From: Comamonadaceae bacterium
GTDB taxonomy: Bacteria > Pseudomonadota > Gammaproteobacteria > Burkholderiales > Burkholderiaceae_C
Length of the DNA stretch: 50,826 bases
Assembly: GCA_027486495.1 (NCBI GenBank)
Contig: JAIXOZ010000044.1
Location: forward strand, 1 to 50,826
Direction: 5' to 3'
Shown: positions 8,077 to 16,196 of the stretch, piece after piece
How positions within the stretch are numbered: the stretch's first letter is position 1
Layout of the letters: each line of letters starts with the position of its first letter
Made by a program: the position numbers and the translations under genes
Notes under the pieces: model-generated
Database searches by the model: none
The model's input: the letters and a program-made list of their open reading frames with translations, nothing else
Told to the model about the DNA's origin: nothing

Positions 8077-9287
8077 GCAGCGTCCTGCTTCAAAAAGATG
8101 TCTTTGTCCGGAAAAAACTGGCTGTGCAGCGGCAGCAAGGCCCCGCCCAAAGCGCGGGCATGCGCCCCCACCTGCCCCGCCAACAATTGCGGCTGGTGCA
8201 TGCCATCAAAACGGTAACCCGCCAGCGCGTCTTGTGTCGCGACCATCAGGGCGTTCATGAGCGGTGCACCAAGTGAGCCATCCATGACCACCGCGTCCAA
8301 GTCGAGAAATGCGGCAGAACTGGCCACCGTCATGGCCAGTGCCTGGCTGGCCTGCGCGATCCACGGCGAGGTCAACTCGGCATAGTCATCGTTCATGATG
8401 GCCGCTTCGTGCTTGAGCAAGGGGCTGTGCCCTGCCTTCAGCAAGGCTTGCTCCAACTGCCAACCTGAGGCTTTTTGCAGCAGTTGCGGCGGCATGCCCG
8501 AGCCAGCGGAGGCCAGACCGACGGGTAAGGAACCAATCGCCCCGGCGTTGCCACGCTCGCCGTTCATGATGTGGCCCGACAGCACCAGACCACCGCCAAT
8601 GAAGGTGCCCACAAAAACGTAAAGAAAACTGCGCACACTGCGGCCATGACCCTGGAGCAACTCGGCCACGCAGGCGGCGGTGGTGTCTTTGGCAAAGACC
8701 ACCGGCAAATCGGTCAAGCGCTGCACCTCGGCCGTCAGCTCAATGTGCTCCCAACGGGCCAGGGCTTGCGCGGCTTGGCCCCCCATGATGTCGGCCCACT
8801 TGTGCAGCGACAAGGGGGCCGTCAAACCCACGCCCACGGTGCGCTGCCACATCTCGCCCATGCGCTCTTTGAGCGTTTGCAGGCCCTCGACCATTGAGGC
8901 GAACAATTTGTCTGGATCGGGGTAGTCGTAATGCACTTCTAGACGCTTGACCGGTTGACCGCAAAAGTCGGCCACCAGCAACTCCAGGTTGCGCCGACCC
9001 ACCTGGATGCCCACGCTGAACGCGCCTTGCGGGTTGAGCGACAGCGGCACCGAAGGCTGGCCGATCTTGCCGCGCACCCGGTCTTGTTTGAGCAGCAAGC
9101 CATCGTCGAGCAAACGCCCCACGATGATGGCCACCGTCTGCGTGGACAGCTGCGTCAGGCGGGCCAAGTCAGCCTTGGGGATGGCCCCGTGGTGGCGGAT
9201 GGCCTGCAGCACGATGCGCTCGTTGAACTGGCGCATGCCGACGTGGTTAGAGCCGCGCATGGCTGAGCTGGAGGTGGCGCTGTTCAT
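8073..9287 (-). CDS. ROK-family transcriptional regulator of the sugar locus
   Basis: This is a 404-residue ROK repressor of the NagC/XylR type. Residues of about 17-80 form a winged helix-turn-helix (RQFNERIVLQAIRHHGAIPK, then LARLTQLSTQTVAIIVGRLL). The C-terminal ROK sugar-binding domain includes FSVGIQVGRRNLELLVADF and a glycine-rich FVGTFIGGGLVLSG. The usual zinc-binding cysteine cluster of ROK proteins is not evident. The start is set at ATG 9287; a second ATG nine codons upstream is possible. It lies between the mutarotase and aldolase genes. It probably represses the locus by binding the palindrome at 10610-10630 and is released by the sugar or its phosphate; this regulatory role is inference. 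Confidence 0.88.
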   Translation of the reverse strand: MNSATSSSAMRGSNHVGMRQFNERIVLQAIRHHGAIPKADLARLTQLSTQTVAIIVGRLLDDGLLLKQDRVRGKIGQPSVPLSLNPQGAFSVGIQVGRRNLELLVADFCGQPVKRLEVHYDYPDPDKLFASMVEGLQTLKERMGEMWQRTVGVGLTAPLSLHKWADIMGGQAAQALARWEHIELTAEVQRLTDLPVVFAKDTTAACVAELLQGHGRSVRSFLYVFVGTFIGGGLVLSGHIMNGERGNAGAIGSLPVGLASAGSGMPPQLLQKASGWQLEQALLKAGHSPLLKHEAAIMNDDYAELTSPWIAQASQALAMTVASSAAFLDLDAVVMDGSLGAPLMNALMVATQDALAGYRFDGMHQPQLLAGQVGAHARALGGALLPLHSQFFPDKDIFLKQDAA

Positions 9288-9318
9288 TGAATCCCAAAAT
9301 GGCGTGGGTGACAAAGAG

Positions 9319-9759
9319 TTAAAGCAGGATCACGCCCTTGCAGAACAAGGCGTTGCCGAAGGCCGTGCCCTCGCCGCTTTGCACGATCAGACTGGCCCCT
9401 TTGATTTTCTCGTAAAAGGCGTAGCGCTCGACCGCCTCCACTTGATCCGTTTGGAAACCTTCGGCCACCACCAAATCGACCACGGCTTGTTGGGCTGCCG
9501 TGCGGTGCCCCTCTGCGCTGCCGCACACCCGCATGAAGGCGGCCGGTTGCGCCACATCGAGGGCCAGCGGCAACACCGACAACACGGCACGGCTCACGCG
9601 CTCCAGACTGTGGCCGGGGATGCGCACCACCGGCTTGCCCTGACTCAAAAAGTCGGCCGTGAAATTCGCATCCACCACCGCCACCCATTCGGCGTGGCCC
9701 ATGGCGCTCAGGTGCATCAGCAGCTCGGGCGTGAGCAGCGGGTCAATCCCTTTCAGCAT
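9319..9759 (-). CDS. RbsD/FucU-family sugar mutarotase
   Basis: This 146-residue protein matches FucU/RbsD mutarotases, which interconvert anomers or ring forms of free sugars such as fucose or ribose. The family pattern is clear: MLKGIDPLLTPELLMHLSAMGH with the conserved His, VVDANFTA, and near the C-terminus FYEKIKGASLIVQSGE. The features are nearer FucU than RbsD, but the substrate need not be fucose. It overlaps the ABC ATPase gene by 7 bp, so it should act on the sugar brought in by that transporter. Confidence 0.9.
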   Translation of the reverse strand: MLKGIDPLLTPELLMHLSAMGHAEWVAVVDANFTADFLSQGKPVVRIPGHSLERVSRAVLSVLPLALDVAQPAAFMRVCGSAEGHRTAAQQAVVDLVVAEGFQTDQVEAVERYAFYEKIKGASLIVQSGEGTAFGNALFCKGVILL

Positions 9760-10550
9760 GTGACCGCCTCATTCACCGTTGAAGAGCGCAAGCTGGCCGG
9801 GTCGATGGCCCCGGTGATCAGACCCACGATTTCTTCGGGGCTGGTTTCATGGGTCAGACGGCTGCAGATGATGCGGCCTTGGCGGAACACCCAGATGCGG
9901 TCCACCAGGTCAAACACCTGGCGCAAGTTGTGGCTGATGATGACCAGCGGGATGCCTTGCTTCTTCAAACCTTTGATGATTTCTTCCACGCGGGCCGTCT
10001 CTTGCACACCCAAAGCGGCCGTGGGCTCGTCCAGGATGATGAGTTTTTTGGCAAAACCGGCGGCGCGTGCAATCGCCACGCACTGGCGCTGACCGCCCGA
10101 CATGCCGCGCAAGGTCTCGCTCATGTCCTGAATCTTCACACCCGTGGTGGCCAGCATGGCCGCTGATTTTTCGCGCATGGCCTTGTGGTTCAGGATCGAC
10201 AGCGGGCCCAAATTCAGGCGTGTGATCTCCCGGCCCAGAAAGATGTTGGCCGGCACATCCAGGTCTTCGGCCAGCGCCAGCGTTTGGTAAACGGTCTCGA
10301 TGCCCTGCTCTCGAGCGTACAGGGGGGACTCAAAGTTGACCTTGCCACCGTCCAACAAGATGTCGCCCGAATTGGGCTGCTCGGCTCCGGTGATCAGGCG
10401 AACAAAGGTGCTTTTACCCGCGCCGTTGTCGCCCACGATGGCGGCGTGTTCACCCGGCAGGAGGCGAAATTGCGCATCGGTCAGGGCTTTGACGCCGCCG
10501 TAATGCTTGGTCAATTTCTGGATTTCAAGAACAGGTGGGGTTGTCGACAT
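9753..10550 (-). CDS. Sugar ABC transporter ATP-binding subunit (FrcA-like)
   Basis: This 265-residue protein is a single-domain ABC ATPase of the ribose/fructose (CUT2) group. It shows Walker A GDNGAGKSTFV, a Q-loop region with IETVYQTLALAEDL, the signature MSGGQRQCVAIARA, Walker B LIILDEPTAAL and the switch His in VIISHNL. RbsA and XylG proteins have two fused ATPase domains, whereas one domain, as here, is typical of FrcA-type fructose systems. The ATG at 10550 gives a normal N-terminus; a longer start would add an odd cysteine-rich leader. It is the first gene of the minus-strand arm and should work with the permease and binding protein encoded divergently. Confidence 0.9.
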   Translation of the reverse strand: MSTTPPVLEIQKLTKHYGGVKALTDAQFRLLPGEHAAIVGDNGAGKSTFVRLITGAEQPNSGDILLDGGKVNFESPLYAREQGIETVYQTLALAEDLDVPANIFLGREITRLNLGPLSILNHKAMREKSAAMLATTGVKIQDMSETLRGMSGGQRQCVAIARAAGFAKKLIILDEPTAALGVQETARVEEIIKGLKKQGIPLVIISHNLRQVFDLVDRIWVFRQGRIICSRLTHETSPEEIVGLITGAIDPASLRSSTVNEAVTC

Positions 10551-10609
10551 GGCGGCTACTTTCACGGTGAATGGGCGCAAGCATGCCGGAACACAGGCTG
10601 GCACGCATT

Positions 10610-10630
10610 AGTAAAACTACTAGGTTTACT
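10610..10630. promoter_or_regulatory. Palindromic operator candidate between the two arms of the sugar locus
   Basis: A 21-bp near-perfect palindrome: AGTAAA at 10610-10615 and TTTACT at 10625-10630 are the outer arms, and CTA/TAG flank a central C. Nine of ten base pairs match. It sits in the 167-bp gap between the divergent ATPase and binding-protein genes, exactly where a shared operator is expected. The ROK protein encoded at 8073-9287 is the natural candidate to bind it. The assignment is inference. Confidence 0.6.
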
Positions 10631-10717
10631 TAGTCGGCTTTTTCGCTTCCAATCCGTTGGCGGTCAGAAAACGCGCTTTCAGGACCGAATACACCCTCAA
10701 CAACGGAGATAAATCCC

Positions 10718-11722
10718 ATGATCAGCAAACGCACACTCGGCCGCATGGCCCTGGCCGCCACCGTCGCCGCAACCCTGATGGCCTGTGGCAAAAAAGAAGA
10801 AGCCAAACCCGCAGCTGCAGCGCCCGCCGCGAGCGAGCTGACCATCGCCTACATCACCAACGGCAACACCAACGAGGGCTGGACCCTGATCAACGGCGGG
10901 GCCAAGAAAGCAGGCTCAGTGCCCGGCGTCAAGTTCATTGAGCTGGCCGCAGAAAAAGGCGAGCTGTCCAAGCAGCTGGCCATCGTGGAAGACATGATCA
11001 CCCGCAAGGTCAGCGCCATTGCCATCGCCCCGGTGGACTCCGCGGGCATCGCCCCTGCCGTGACCAAAGCCATGGCCGCCGGCATCCCGGTTATTGCGGT
11101 GGACACAGGCATCACCGGCGCGAACATCACCTCGTATGTGGCCACAGACAACATCAAAGCGGCCAACGTGCAGGGCAAGTGGGCGGCAGAGCAAATCCAG
11201 GACGGCGACACCGTGATTTATGTCACCGGCGACCTGAGCCAATCCACCGGACAAGAGCGCAAGAAAGGCTTTGTGGACGCGCTCAACGAAGTGCGCAAGA
11301 ACGTGAAAATTGTGGAAGTGGCCACCACTTGGGACCAAACCATGGCCCAAAACGGCGTGGAGTCGGCCCTGCGCGCCAACCCCAAAGCCAAGGTGATTGC
11401 CTGCGCTTGGGACGGTGGTGCCTTGGGTGCCAAGGCTGCTTTGATGGCTGCGGGCAAGAAGCCCGGCGCTGTCATGATCGCGGGTTTTGACGGCTCACCC
11501 GGCGGCCTGGACATGATGAAAGACGGCTGGCAACAAGCCAACGCTGCCCAGATGCTCGCCAAGATCGGCGAAGTGGGCGTGCAAACCGCCATTGCCGCAG
11601 CCAAAGGCGAAAAAGTCGAAGCCCGCATCGACACCGGCTCCTTCCTGGTGCTGCCGGCCAATGTGGACCAGTTCGCTGCAGATTCTGGTGTTGGCCAGTT
11701 CATGAAGGTCAAGGCCAAGTGA
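10718..11722 (+). CDS. Sugar ABC transporter substrate-binding protein (FrcB-like)
   Basis: This 334-residue periplasmic binding protein of the CUT2/ribose-binding type has an N-terminal signal with a possible lipobox (ATLMACGKK, Cys at about 24), so it may be a lipoprotein. An Ala/Pro-rich linker follows. The fold is seen in ELTIAYITNGNTNEGW, then AIAIAPVDSAGIAPAVTKAM, IPVIAVDTGI and GERKKG-type hinge segments, then IACAWDGGALGAKAALMAAG. The ribosome site GGAGA precedes ATG 10718. It is the first gene of the plus-strand arm, and two hairpins separate it from the permease, a usual arrangement that gives more binding protein than permease. Fructose is suggested only by the locus make-up. Confidence 0.9.
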   Translation: MISKRTLGRMALAATVAATLMACGKKEEAKPAAAAPAASELTIAYITNGNTNEGWTLINGGAKKAGSVPGVKFIELAAEKGELSKQLAIVEDMITRKVSAIAIAPVDSAGIAPAVTKAMAAGIPVIAVDTGITGANITSYVATDNIKAANVQGKWAAEQIQDGDTVIYVTGDLSQSTGQERKKGFVDALNEVRKNVKIVEVATTWDQTMAQNGVESALRANPKAKVIACAWDGGALGAKAALMAAGKKPGAVMIAGFDGSPGGLDMMKDGWQQANAAQMLAKIGEVGVQTAIAAAKGEKVEARIDTGSFLVLPANVDQFAADSGVGQFMKVKAK

Positions 11723-11728
11723 TGACGC

Positions 11729-11795
11729 GCAGGGTTTGCCGGTCAAACCCTGCTGCTTGAGTTTTCAGCGCGGCAGTCCATCCGGGTGCCGCGCT
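11729..11795 (+). promoter_or_regulatory. Two intercistronic hairpins between binding-protein and permease genes
   Basis: The first hairpin is a perfect 10-bp stem (11729-11738 with 11744-11753) around a 5-base loop. The second is a 9-bp stem (11767-11775 with 11787-11795) around 11 bases. There is no long T run, so full termination is unlikely. Such structures downstream of binding-protein genes usually protect the upstream message and lower expression of the following permease. That role is inferred from position. Confidence 0.65.
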
Positions 11796-11882
11796 TTCGC
11801 GATGAACCCCATCGCCCTTCCCCTGCCTGCTTGAACAGGCGATAGACCACCACAAATGGTCTGCAGATTGATCGAGATATTT

Positions 11883-12827
11883 ATGAAATCCATCACCCGC
11901 CAAGAGTGGTTCGGTGCTTTTGTAGCGGTCCTGGTGCTGGGCGTCTTGCTCAGCCTGGCCTCGCCTTACTTTCTGACCACGGGCAACCTGTCCAACATTT
12001 TGGTGCAGGCCTCGGTCATTGCCTTGCTTGCGGGTGGTCAAACCTTTGTGATCTTGACTGGCGGCGTTGACTTGGCGGTCGGTGCGCTCACAGCCCTGGC
12101 GGGCGCAGTGGCCGGTTACATGATGGTCAAACTCGGCGTCGACCCTTACTTGGCCATGCTCGTGGCGCTGGCCATTGGCGCGGCGGTGGGCCTGTTCAAC
12201 GGCTACTTGGTGGCCTTCGTCGGCATCCCGGCCTTCATCGTCACCCTGGGCGGCCTGACGCTGTGGCGTGGCCTGGCCTTTGATTTGACCGGCGGCTTTG
12301 ACAACGCCGGCTTGCCTGCGCCCTTCCCTTTCATCGGCTATGGCCATGTGTTAGGCATCCCCATGCCAACGTTGATCACGGGCATCTTTTTTGTGATCAT
12401 GGCCTTCGTGCTGTCAAGCACCAAGATCGGCCGCTATGTGTATGCCATGGGCTCCAACGAAATGGGCGCGCGCCAAGTGGGCATCAACATCCGCTGGTAC
12501 AAGCTGGGCGTGTACGTCATCTCGGGCCTGGCTTGCGCCATGGCGGCCATTGTGCTGATGGCGCGCATGGATTCGTCGAGCGGCAAGATGGCACAAATGT
12601 TTGAGCTCGACGCCATCGCCGCGGTCATTTTGGGCGGCACCTCGCTCTTTGGCGGGCGCGGCAGCATCTGGGGCAGCTTGCTGGGCGCGGTGCTGATCAC
12701 CATGATCCGCAACGGCATGAACCTGATGGAAGTCTCTCAATTCAAACAAATGATGGCCATCGGTGCGGTGGTCATCATCGCAGTGTGGATCGACGTGGTT
12801 CGGCGCAAGCACCTGCTCAAAAAGTGA
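11883..12827 (+). CDS. Sugar ABC transporter permease (FrcC-like)
   Basis: This is a 314-residue inner-membrane permease of the BPD_transp_2 (RbsC/FrcC) family. Many hydrophobic helices are visible. Family landmarks are LVQASVIALLAGGQTFVILTGGVDLAVGA near the middle of the first half (read as two adjoining segments), GIPAFIVTLGGL, and the C-terminal LDAIAAVILGGTSLFGGRGS, where EAA-like contact with the ATPase occurs. The start is ATG 11883; the frame opens nine codons earlier. It follows the binding-protein gene after two hairpins and is followed closely by the kinase. Confidence 0.92.
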   Translation: MKSITRQEWFGAFVAVLVLGVLLSLASPYFLTTGNLSNILVQASVIALLAGGQTFVILTGGVDLAVGALTALAGAVAGYMMVKLGVDPYLAMLVALAIGAAVGLFNGYLVAFVGIPAFIVTLGGLTLWRGLAFDLTGGFDNAGLPAPFPFIGYGHVLGIPMPTLITGIFFVIMAFVLSSTKIGRYVYAMGSNEMGARQVGINIRWYKLGVYVISGLACAMAAIVLMARMDSSSGKMAQMFELDAIAAVILGGTSLFGGRGSIWGSLLGAVLITMIRNGMNLMEVSQFKQMMAIGAVVIIAVWIDVVRRKHLLKK

Positions 12828-12849
12828 ACCCCCTCCCCTGCTTTTGAAC

Positions 12850-13782
12850 ATGACGACTTCGATTTTTGTTTTGGGTGAAGCCCTGATGGACTGCATTGCA
12901 CAGCCAGATGGTCGGCTCTTGCCCCTCATGGGCGGCAGCCCCTTCAACCTGGCCCGTGCCGCCGCCCTGCGTGGTGCTTCAGTGGCTTACCTCAACCCCT
13001 TGTCGAACGACTTGTTTGGTCGGGGCATGGCGCAGCAGCTGCAGCGCGATGGCGTGGCCATGCCCGGTGGCACCAGTGCCCAACCGACTTCTTTGGCGGT
13101 GGTGCACATTGCCCAGGGGCAACCGAGCTACGGCTTTTACCGCGAAGGCATTGCCGACCGCGACTACACGGTAGACGGCATCCTGGCCTTGTTGAGTGCG
13201 CAAAAAACACCGGGCATTTTGCACACCGGCTCCTTGCTGCTGATCCCGCCCGAGCACCACAAAATTGTGGCCATCTTGCGCGCCGCCCGAGCACTGGGCT
13301 GGACCATCAGCGTGGACATCAACTTGCGGCCCCAGGTGGCGGGTGCGTTGGGCCCTTACGTGAGCGCACTCAAAGAAGTGATCGCCCTGACCGACTGGCT
13401 CAAGGCCAGCGACGAGGATCTGGAAACCATGGGTTTTGCGCAGGTCGGCATGGGTGAATCGCCACGCCTGGTGCGCCAGTTGCGGGCCAGCGTGCCAGCG
13501 GGCGCGTTGAGCCGCGTGGCCCTGACCTTTGGCGGCGATGGGGCGCACCTGGACATCGAAGGCCAACACCACAGCCAGAGCGTGCCGCCGGTCCAAGTGG
13601 TGGACACCGTAGGCGCAGGCGACACGTTTTGGGGCAACACCTTGGCCGACTGGGCCTTGCAGCCCGAAGGCGCAGCCTCACGCGTGGCCAGCACCTTGAC
13701 CCTGGCCATGCGGGCCGCCGCCATCAACTGCACCCGGTCGGGCTGCCAGCCACCAAGCTGGGCGCAAGTGCAAGCCGCTTAA
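12850..13782 (+). CDS. PfkB-family sugar kinase (fructokinase-like)
   Basis: This 310-residue cytoplasmic kinase of the ribokinase/PfkB family phosphorylates the imported sugar with ATP. The N-terminal part has VLGEALMDCIA and the substrate loop MGGSPFNLARAAALRG. The C-terminal signature VDTVGAGDTFWGNTL contains the catalytic Asp of GAGD. These details fit fructokinases best, though ribokinase-like specificity is not excluded. ATG 12850 is 22 bp after the permease stop. The kinase, together with a single-domain ATPase, mutarotase, aldolase and ROK regulator, makes a complete uptake-and-catabolism unit. Confidence 0.88.
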   Translation: MTTSIFVLGEALMDCIAQPDGRLLPLMGGSPFNLARAAALRGASVAYLNPLSNDLFGRGMAQQLQRDGVAMPGGTSAQPTSLAVVHIAQGQPSYGFYREGIADRDYTVDGILALLSAQKTPGILHTGSLLLIPPEHHKIVAILRAARALGWTISVDINLRPQVAGALGPYVSALKEVIALTDWLKASDEDLETMGFAQVGMGESPRLVRQLRASVPAGALSRVALTFGGDGAHLDIEGQHHSQSVPPVQVVDTVGAGDTFWGNTLADWALQPEGAASRVASTLTLAMRAAAINCTRSGCQPPSWAQVQAA

Positions 13783-13842
13783 AGTGACCCAATACTTCGA
13801 AATCGGTCTCTGACTTAATCGGTTCGGCAAGCTTGTCAAAAC

Positions 13843-13980
13843 CCCTATGTCATCGCTTGGGCCGCTCAGCAAGGCCTGAGCTTAGAGCGCCATGTCCAGC
13901 AAACGGCCCCTGCGCAAGGGCAAACCGATCAAACCGTCATCGGCACCTTGCCGGTGCACTTGACCGAGGCACTGCCATAA
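13843..13980 (+). pseudogene. Remnant resembling Csx16 (VVA1548 family)
   Basis: No start codon opens this stretch; the frame comes from a stop at 13816. It encodes a peptide ending in TAA at 13978-13980. The pieces YVIAWAAQQGLSLERHV and QTVIGTLPVHLTEAL recall the core of Csx16 proteins, which from memory run like GAIEWAxxQGLxxDR and DTVIGTLPVxLAA. The first residues, including the usual start with a VSRH-like motif, are missing, and the protein ends right after the PVHL element. It therefore looks like a 5'- and 3'-truncated leftover. No CRISPR array or cas gene is nearby. The identification rests on recalled motifs only. Confidence 0.45.
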
Positions 13981-14020
13981 CAACAGATGCAGTCAGCACA
14001 CTGCGCCTACACTGGTTTGT

Positions 14021-14419
14021 TCAATTGATGCCGCTTTTGACAAACAAGCGCATCCAGGCATCGCGGGGGCTCAAGATCTGCATATCGCCTTGGGGACCCC
14101 AACCCAAGACCCAGCGGTCCCCCGTCACAAAAACCAAAGCACCCGCCTCTTGAGCGGCCCGCACCAAACGCACATCGTTGTCGTCGGCCGGTTCCTCCAC
14201 ATCGGGCACACAAGCTGCCTCAGACCAAATCGAATCAAACAAGGCCATCGATTGCGGTAAATGGGGAAACTTGCGACTGAGCACCTCATGCGCCTCAGCC
14301 TGCACCAAGAGCGTGGTCACCAACCAGTTTCGCTGGGCCGACTCGGTCAAAATTTCGGCACACAAGCCCGCAAACACGGTGGCCGACAACCACACATTGG
14401 TGTCCAGAAACACCTTCAT
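14021..14419 (-). CDS. PIN-domain protein, probable VapC-type toxin
   Basis: This 132-residue protein starts MKVFLDTNVWLSATVF, with the first PIN acidic residue in FLDTN. Later acidic residues appear in EPADDNDVRLVRAAQEAG and FVTGDRW, giving the Asp/Glu set that binds Mg2+ in PIN ribonucleases. It would be an RNA-cleaving toxin. Its start overlaps the upstream antitoxin stop by 4 bp, the classic toxin-antitoxin layout. The target RNA is unknown. Confidence 0.83.
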   Translation of the reverse strand: MKVFLDTNVWLSATVFAGLCAEILTESAQRNWLVTTLLVQAEAHEVLSRKFPHLPQSMALFDSIWSEAACVPDVEEPADDNDVRLVRAAQEAGALVFVTGDRWVLGWGPQGDMQILSPRDAWMRLFVKSGIN

Positions 14420-14643
14420 GACACATTCTGCAAGATGTCATCCTCTGTCAGCCAGCCCGACTGCCGCGCAGCAGCACCCAGTTCGGCATGAGACGCTTGT
14501 AAAGCCTGGCGCAAGCGGTAACCTCGCAAGGACTCGGCCAGCAACTCTCGCACCACCTCGCTTTTCGTCTTGCCACTTTGCTCGCAAGCCCATTGCAAAT
14601 CCTGTTCTTCGCGTTCGGTCAAACGCACCGTCAATGTACTCAT
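14416..14643 (-). CDS. Ribbon-helix-helix antitoxin partner of the PIN toxin
   Basis: This 75-residue protein starts MSTLTVRLTEREEQDLQWAC, a typical ribbon-helix-helix DNA-binding N-terminus. It continues with SGKTKSEVVRELLAESL, the second helix. The C-terminal tail (about 50-75) should wrap the toxin. ATG 14643 is chosen because AAGGAC lies just upstream and the RHH begins directly there. It overlaps the toxin gene by 4 bp. It would neutralise the toxin and repress the pair through the inverted repeat just upstream. Confidence 0.83.
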   Translation of the reverse strand: MSTLTVRLTEREEQDLQWACEQSGKTKSEVVRELLAESLRGYRLRQALQASHAELGAAARQSGWLTEDDILQNVS

Positions 14644-14671
14644 TCCAGTCCTTTCAACCCACCCATCGGAT

Positions 14672-14692
14672 TTGTATGACATCGTAATACAA
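14672..14692. promoter_or_regulatory. Inverted-repeat operator candidate of the toxin-antitoxin pair
   Basis: TTGTAT at 14672-14677 and ATACAA at 14687-14692 form perfect 6-bp arms around 9 bases, 29 bp upstream of the antitoxin start. RHH antitoxins usually autoregulate by binding such short repeats over their promoter. Role inferred from position. Confidence 0.5.
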
Positions 14693-14844
14693 ACACCTGG
14701 CCTGAGCAAATCACCATGTCCTCTCGCCATGAAACCGCCGGAGGCCGTGCAGCCTGTCAGCCAAAAATGGCCCCCCGCCCAAGCCCCGCAAACCTTCGGC
14801 AGATGAAGTCGCCGTTGCCTGCGGCGTTCTCAAAGTTAGCCGAC

Positions 14845-16044
14845 TCAGACGACAGCCGATGGGTTAAGACGCAGCCAATTCTCAAGTCGATCCACACCTT
14901 GCGCCAGCCGCGCCACGTCTTTGGACGCAAAGCACCAGCGCAGCCAACCGGCCGCTTCCGGTGCAAAAGCCTCGCCAGGGGCCAAGCCCAGACCGGCTTC
15001 GGCCACCAACCGCTTGGCCGTGGCGACCGCATCGGGGTGTCCGTCGATCTTGAAGAATGCGTACATGCCGCCCTTGGCCGGGGCCAGTTGCACGCCCGGC
15101 ACGGCTTGCAGCAGGGGCACCAGGGTGTCGCGGCAAGTCTTCAGGTGGGCCACCACGCGGGGCGTGATGTCGGCGGTGTTTTGCAAGGCCACCACCCCCG
15201 CCTTTTGGGTGAACACCGAGGCGCACGAGGTGTTGAACTCGATCAATTTGCCCATGTGCGGCGTCATGGCCGCAGGCATGACCAACCAGCCCAGACGCCA
15301 GCCGGTCATCAAAAAGCTCTTGGAAAAACTGTGCACCACGACCAAGCGATCGTCGGGCTCGGCCACATCCAAAAAAGACGGGGCGCAGCCGTTGGCCGTG
15401 TCTGTTTCGTAATACAGGCGCTCATACACCTCGTCGGCCAGCACCCAGGTGCCGGTGCTGCGGCAATGCGCCAGGATCTCGGCTTGTTCCGCGCGGCTGA
15501 GTGTCCAGCCCGTGGGGTTGTTGGGCGAGTTGACGATCAGCATGCGTGTGGTGGGCGTGATCGCGGCTTTGAGCGCGGCCATGTCGAGCTGCCACTGGCC
15601 ATTCACCGGGCGCAGGGACACGCACTTCAAATTTGCGCCCATCACCAAAGCCTGCGCGGTGAGGTTGGGCCACACAGGCGTGACGGCAACCACCTCATCG
15701 CCCGAGTCGATCAGGGCTTGCGCGGCCAGCATGAGCGCATTCACGCCGCCAGATGTGATCGCCAGCCGGTCCACGCCAACGGGGCCGTGCAGGGCTGACA
15801 TGTAGTCGGACACCGCCTGACGCAGCTCAGGCAGACCCAGGTTGTGCGAATAAAAAGTTTCGCCGCGCTGCATCGAATCGATGGCGGCCAGGCGCACGAT
15901 GTCGGGCGTCACTTCATCGGATTCGCCGAACCAGAAGGCCAGCACATCGGGGCGCCCCATGCCTGCGTTGGCCACTTCGCGGATGCGAGACTCTTCCAGG
16001 TCCATGACGGCCTGGCGCATAAAAGAGGGTGTCGGTGTGTTCAT
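14845..16044 (-). CDS. PLP-dependent aminotransferase, class I/II
   Basis: This 399-residue enzyme is a fold-type I aminotransferase of the aspartate aminotransferase superfamily. It shows YSHNLGLPELRQAVSDYM near the N-terminus, the cofactor-contacting AITSGGVNALML, SPNNPTGW, VLADEVYERL with the Asp that holds the PLP ring nitrogen, and the Schiff-base lysine Lys242 in HSFSKSFLMTGWRLG. The substrate cannot be assigned from sequence alone. It is monocistronic as far as visible, and lies between the toxin-antitoxin pair and the flagellar genes without an obvious link to either. Confidence 0.9.
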   Translation of the reverse strand: MNTPTPSFMRQAVMDLEESRIREVANAGMGRPDVLAFWFGESDEVTPDIVRLAAIDSMQRGETFYSHNLGLPELRQAVSDYMSALHGPVGVDRLAITSGGVNALMLAAQALIDSGDEVVAVTPVWPNLTAQALVMGANLKCVSLRPVNGQWQLDMAALKAAITPTTRMLIVNSPNNPTGWTLSRAEQAEILAHCRSTGTWVLADEVYERLYYETDTANGCAPSFLDVAEPDDRLVVVHSFSKSFLMTGWRLGWLVMPAAMTPHMGKLIEFNTSCASVFTQKAGVVALQNTADITPRVVAHLKTCRDTLVPLLQAVPGVQLAPAKGGMYAFFKIDGHPDAVATAKRLVAEAGLGLAPGEAFAPEAAGWLRWCFASKDVARLAQGVDRLENWLRLNPSAVV

Positions 16045-16196
16045 GGGTCCATCCTAACGTTGACCCTGCCCGGGCCTTGTCGCGCTTTGCACAGGGCATG
16101 CCCCATATGCGAAGACTTCATGCGAAGGCAGGCCTTTTTCAGGAAGTTTTGTGCATCCCTGCCCTAGCGGCTTTGCTGAAAGCCAGCCGGAGGGGG

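Noticed and set aside
13833..14153. 106-codon plus-strand frame over the Csx16-like remnant
   Set aside because: It is Arg/Pro/His-rich with no motif, while a neighbouring frame carries the recognisable peptide; it also runs over the toxin gene.
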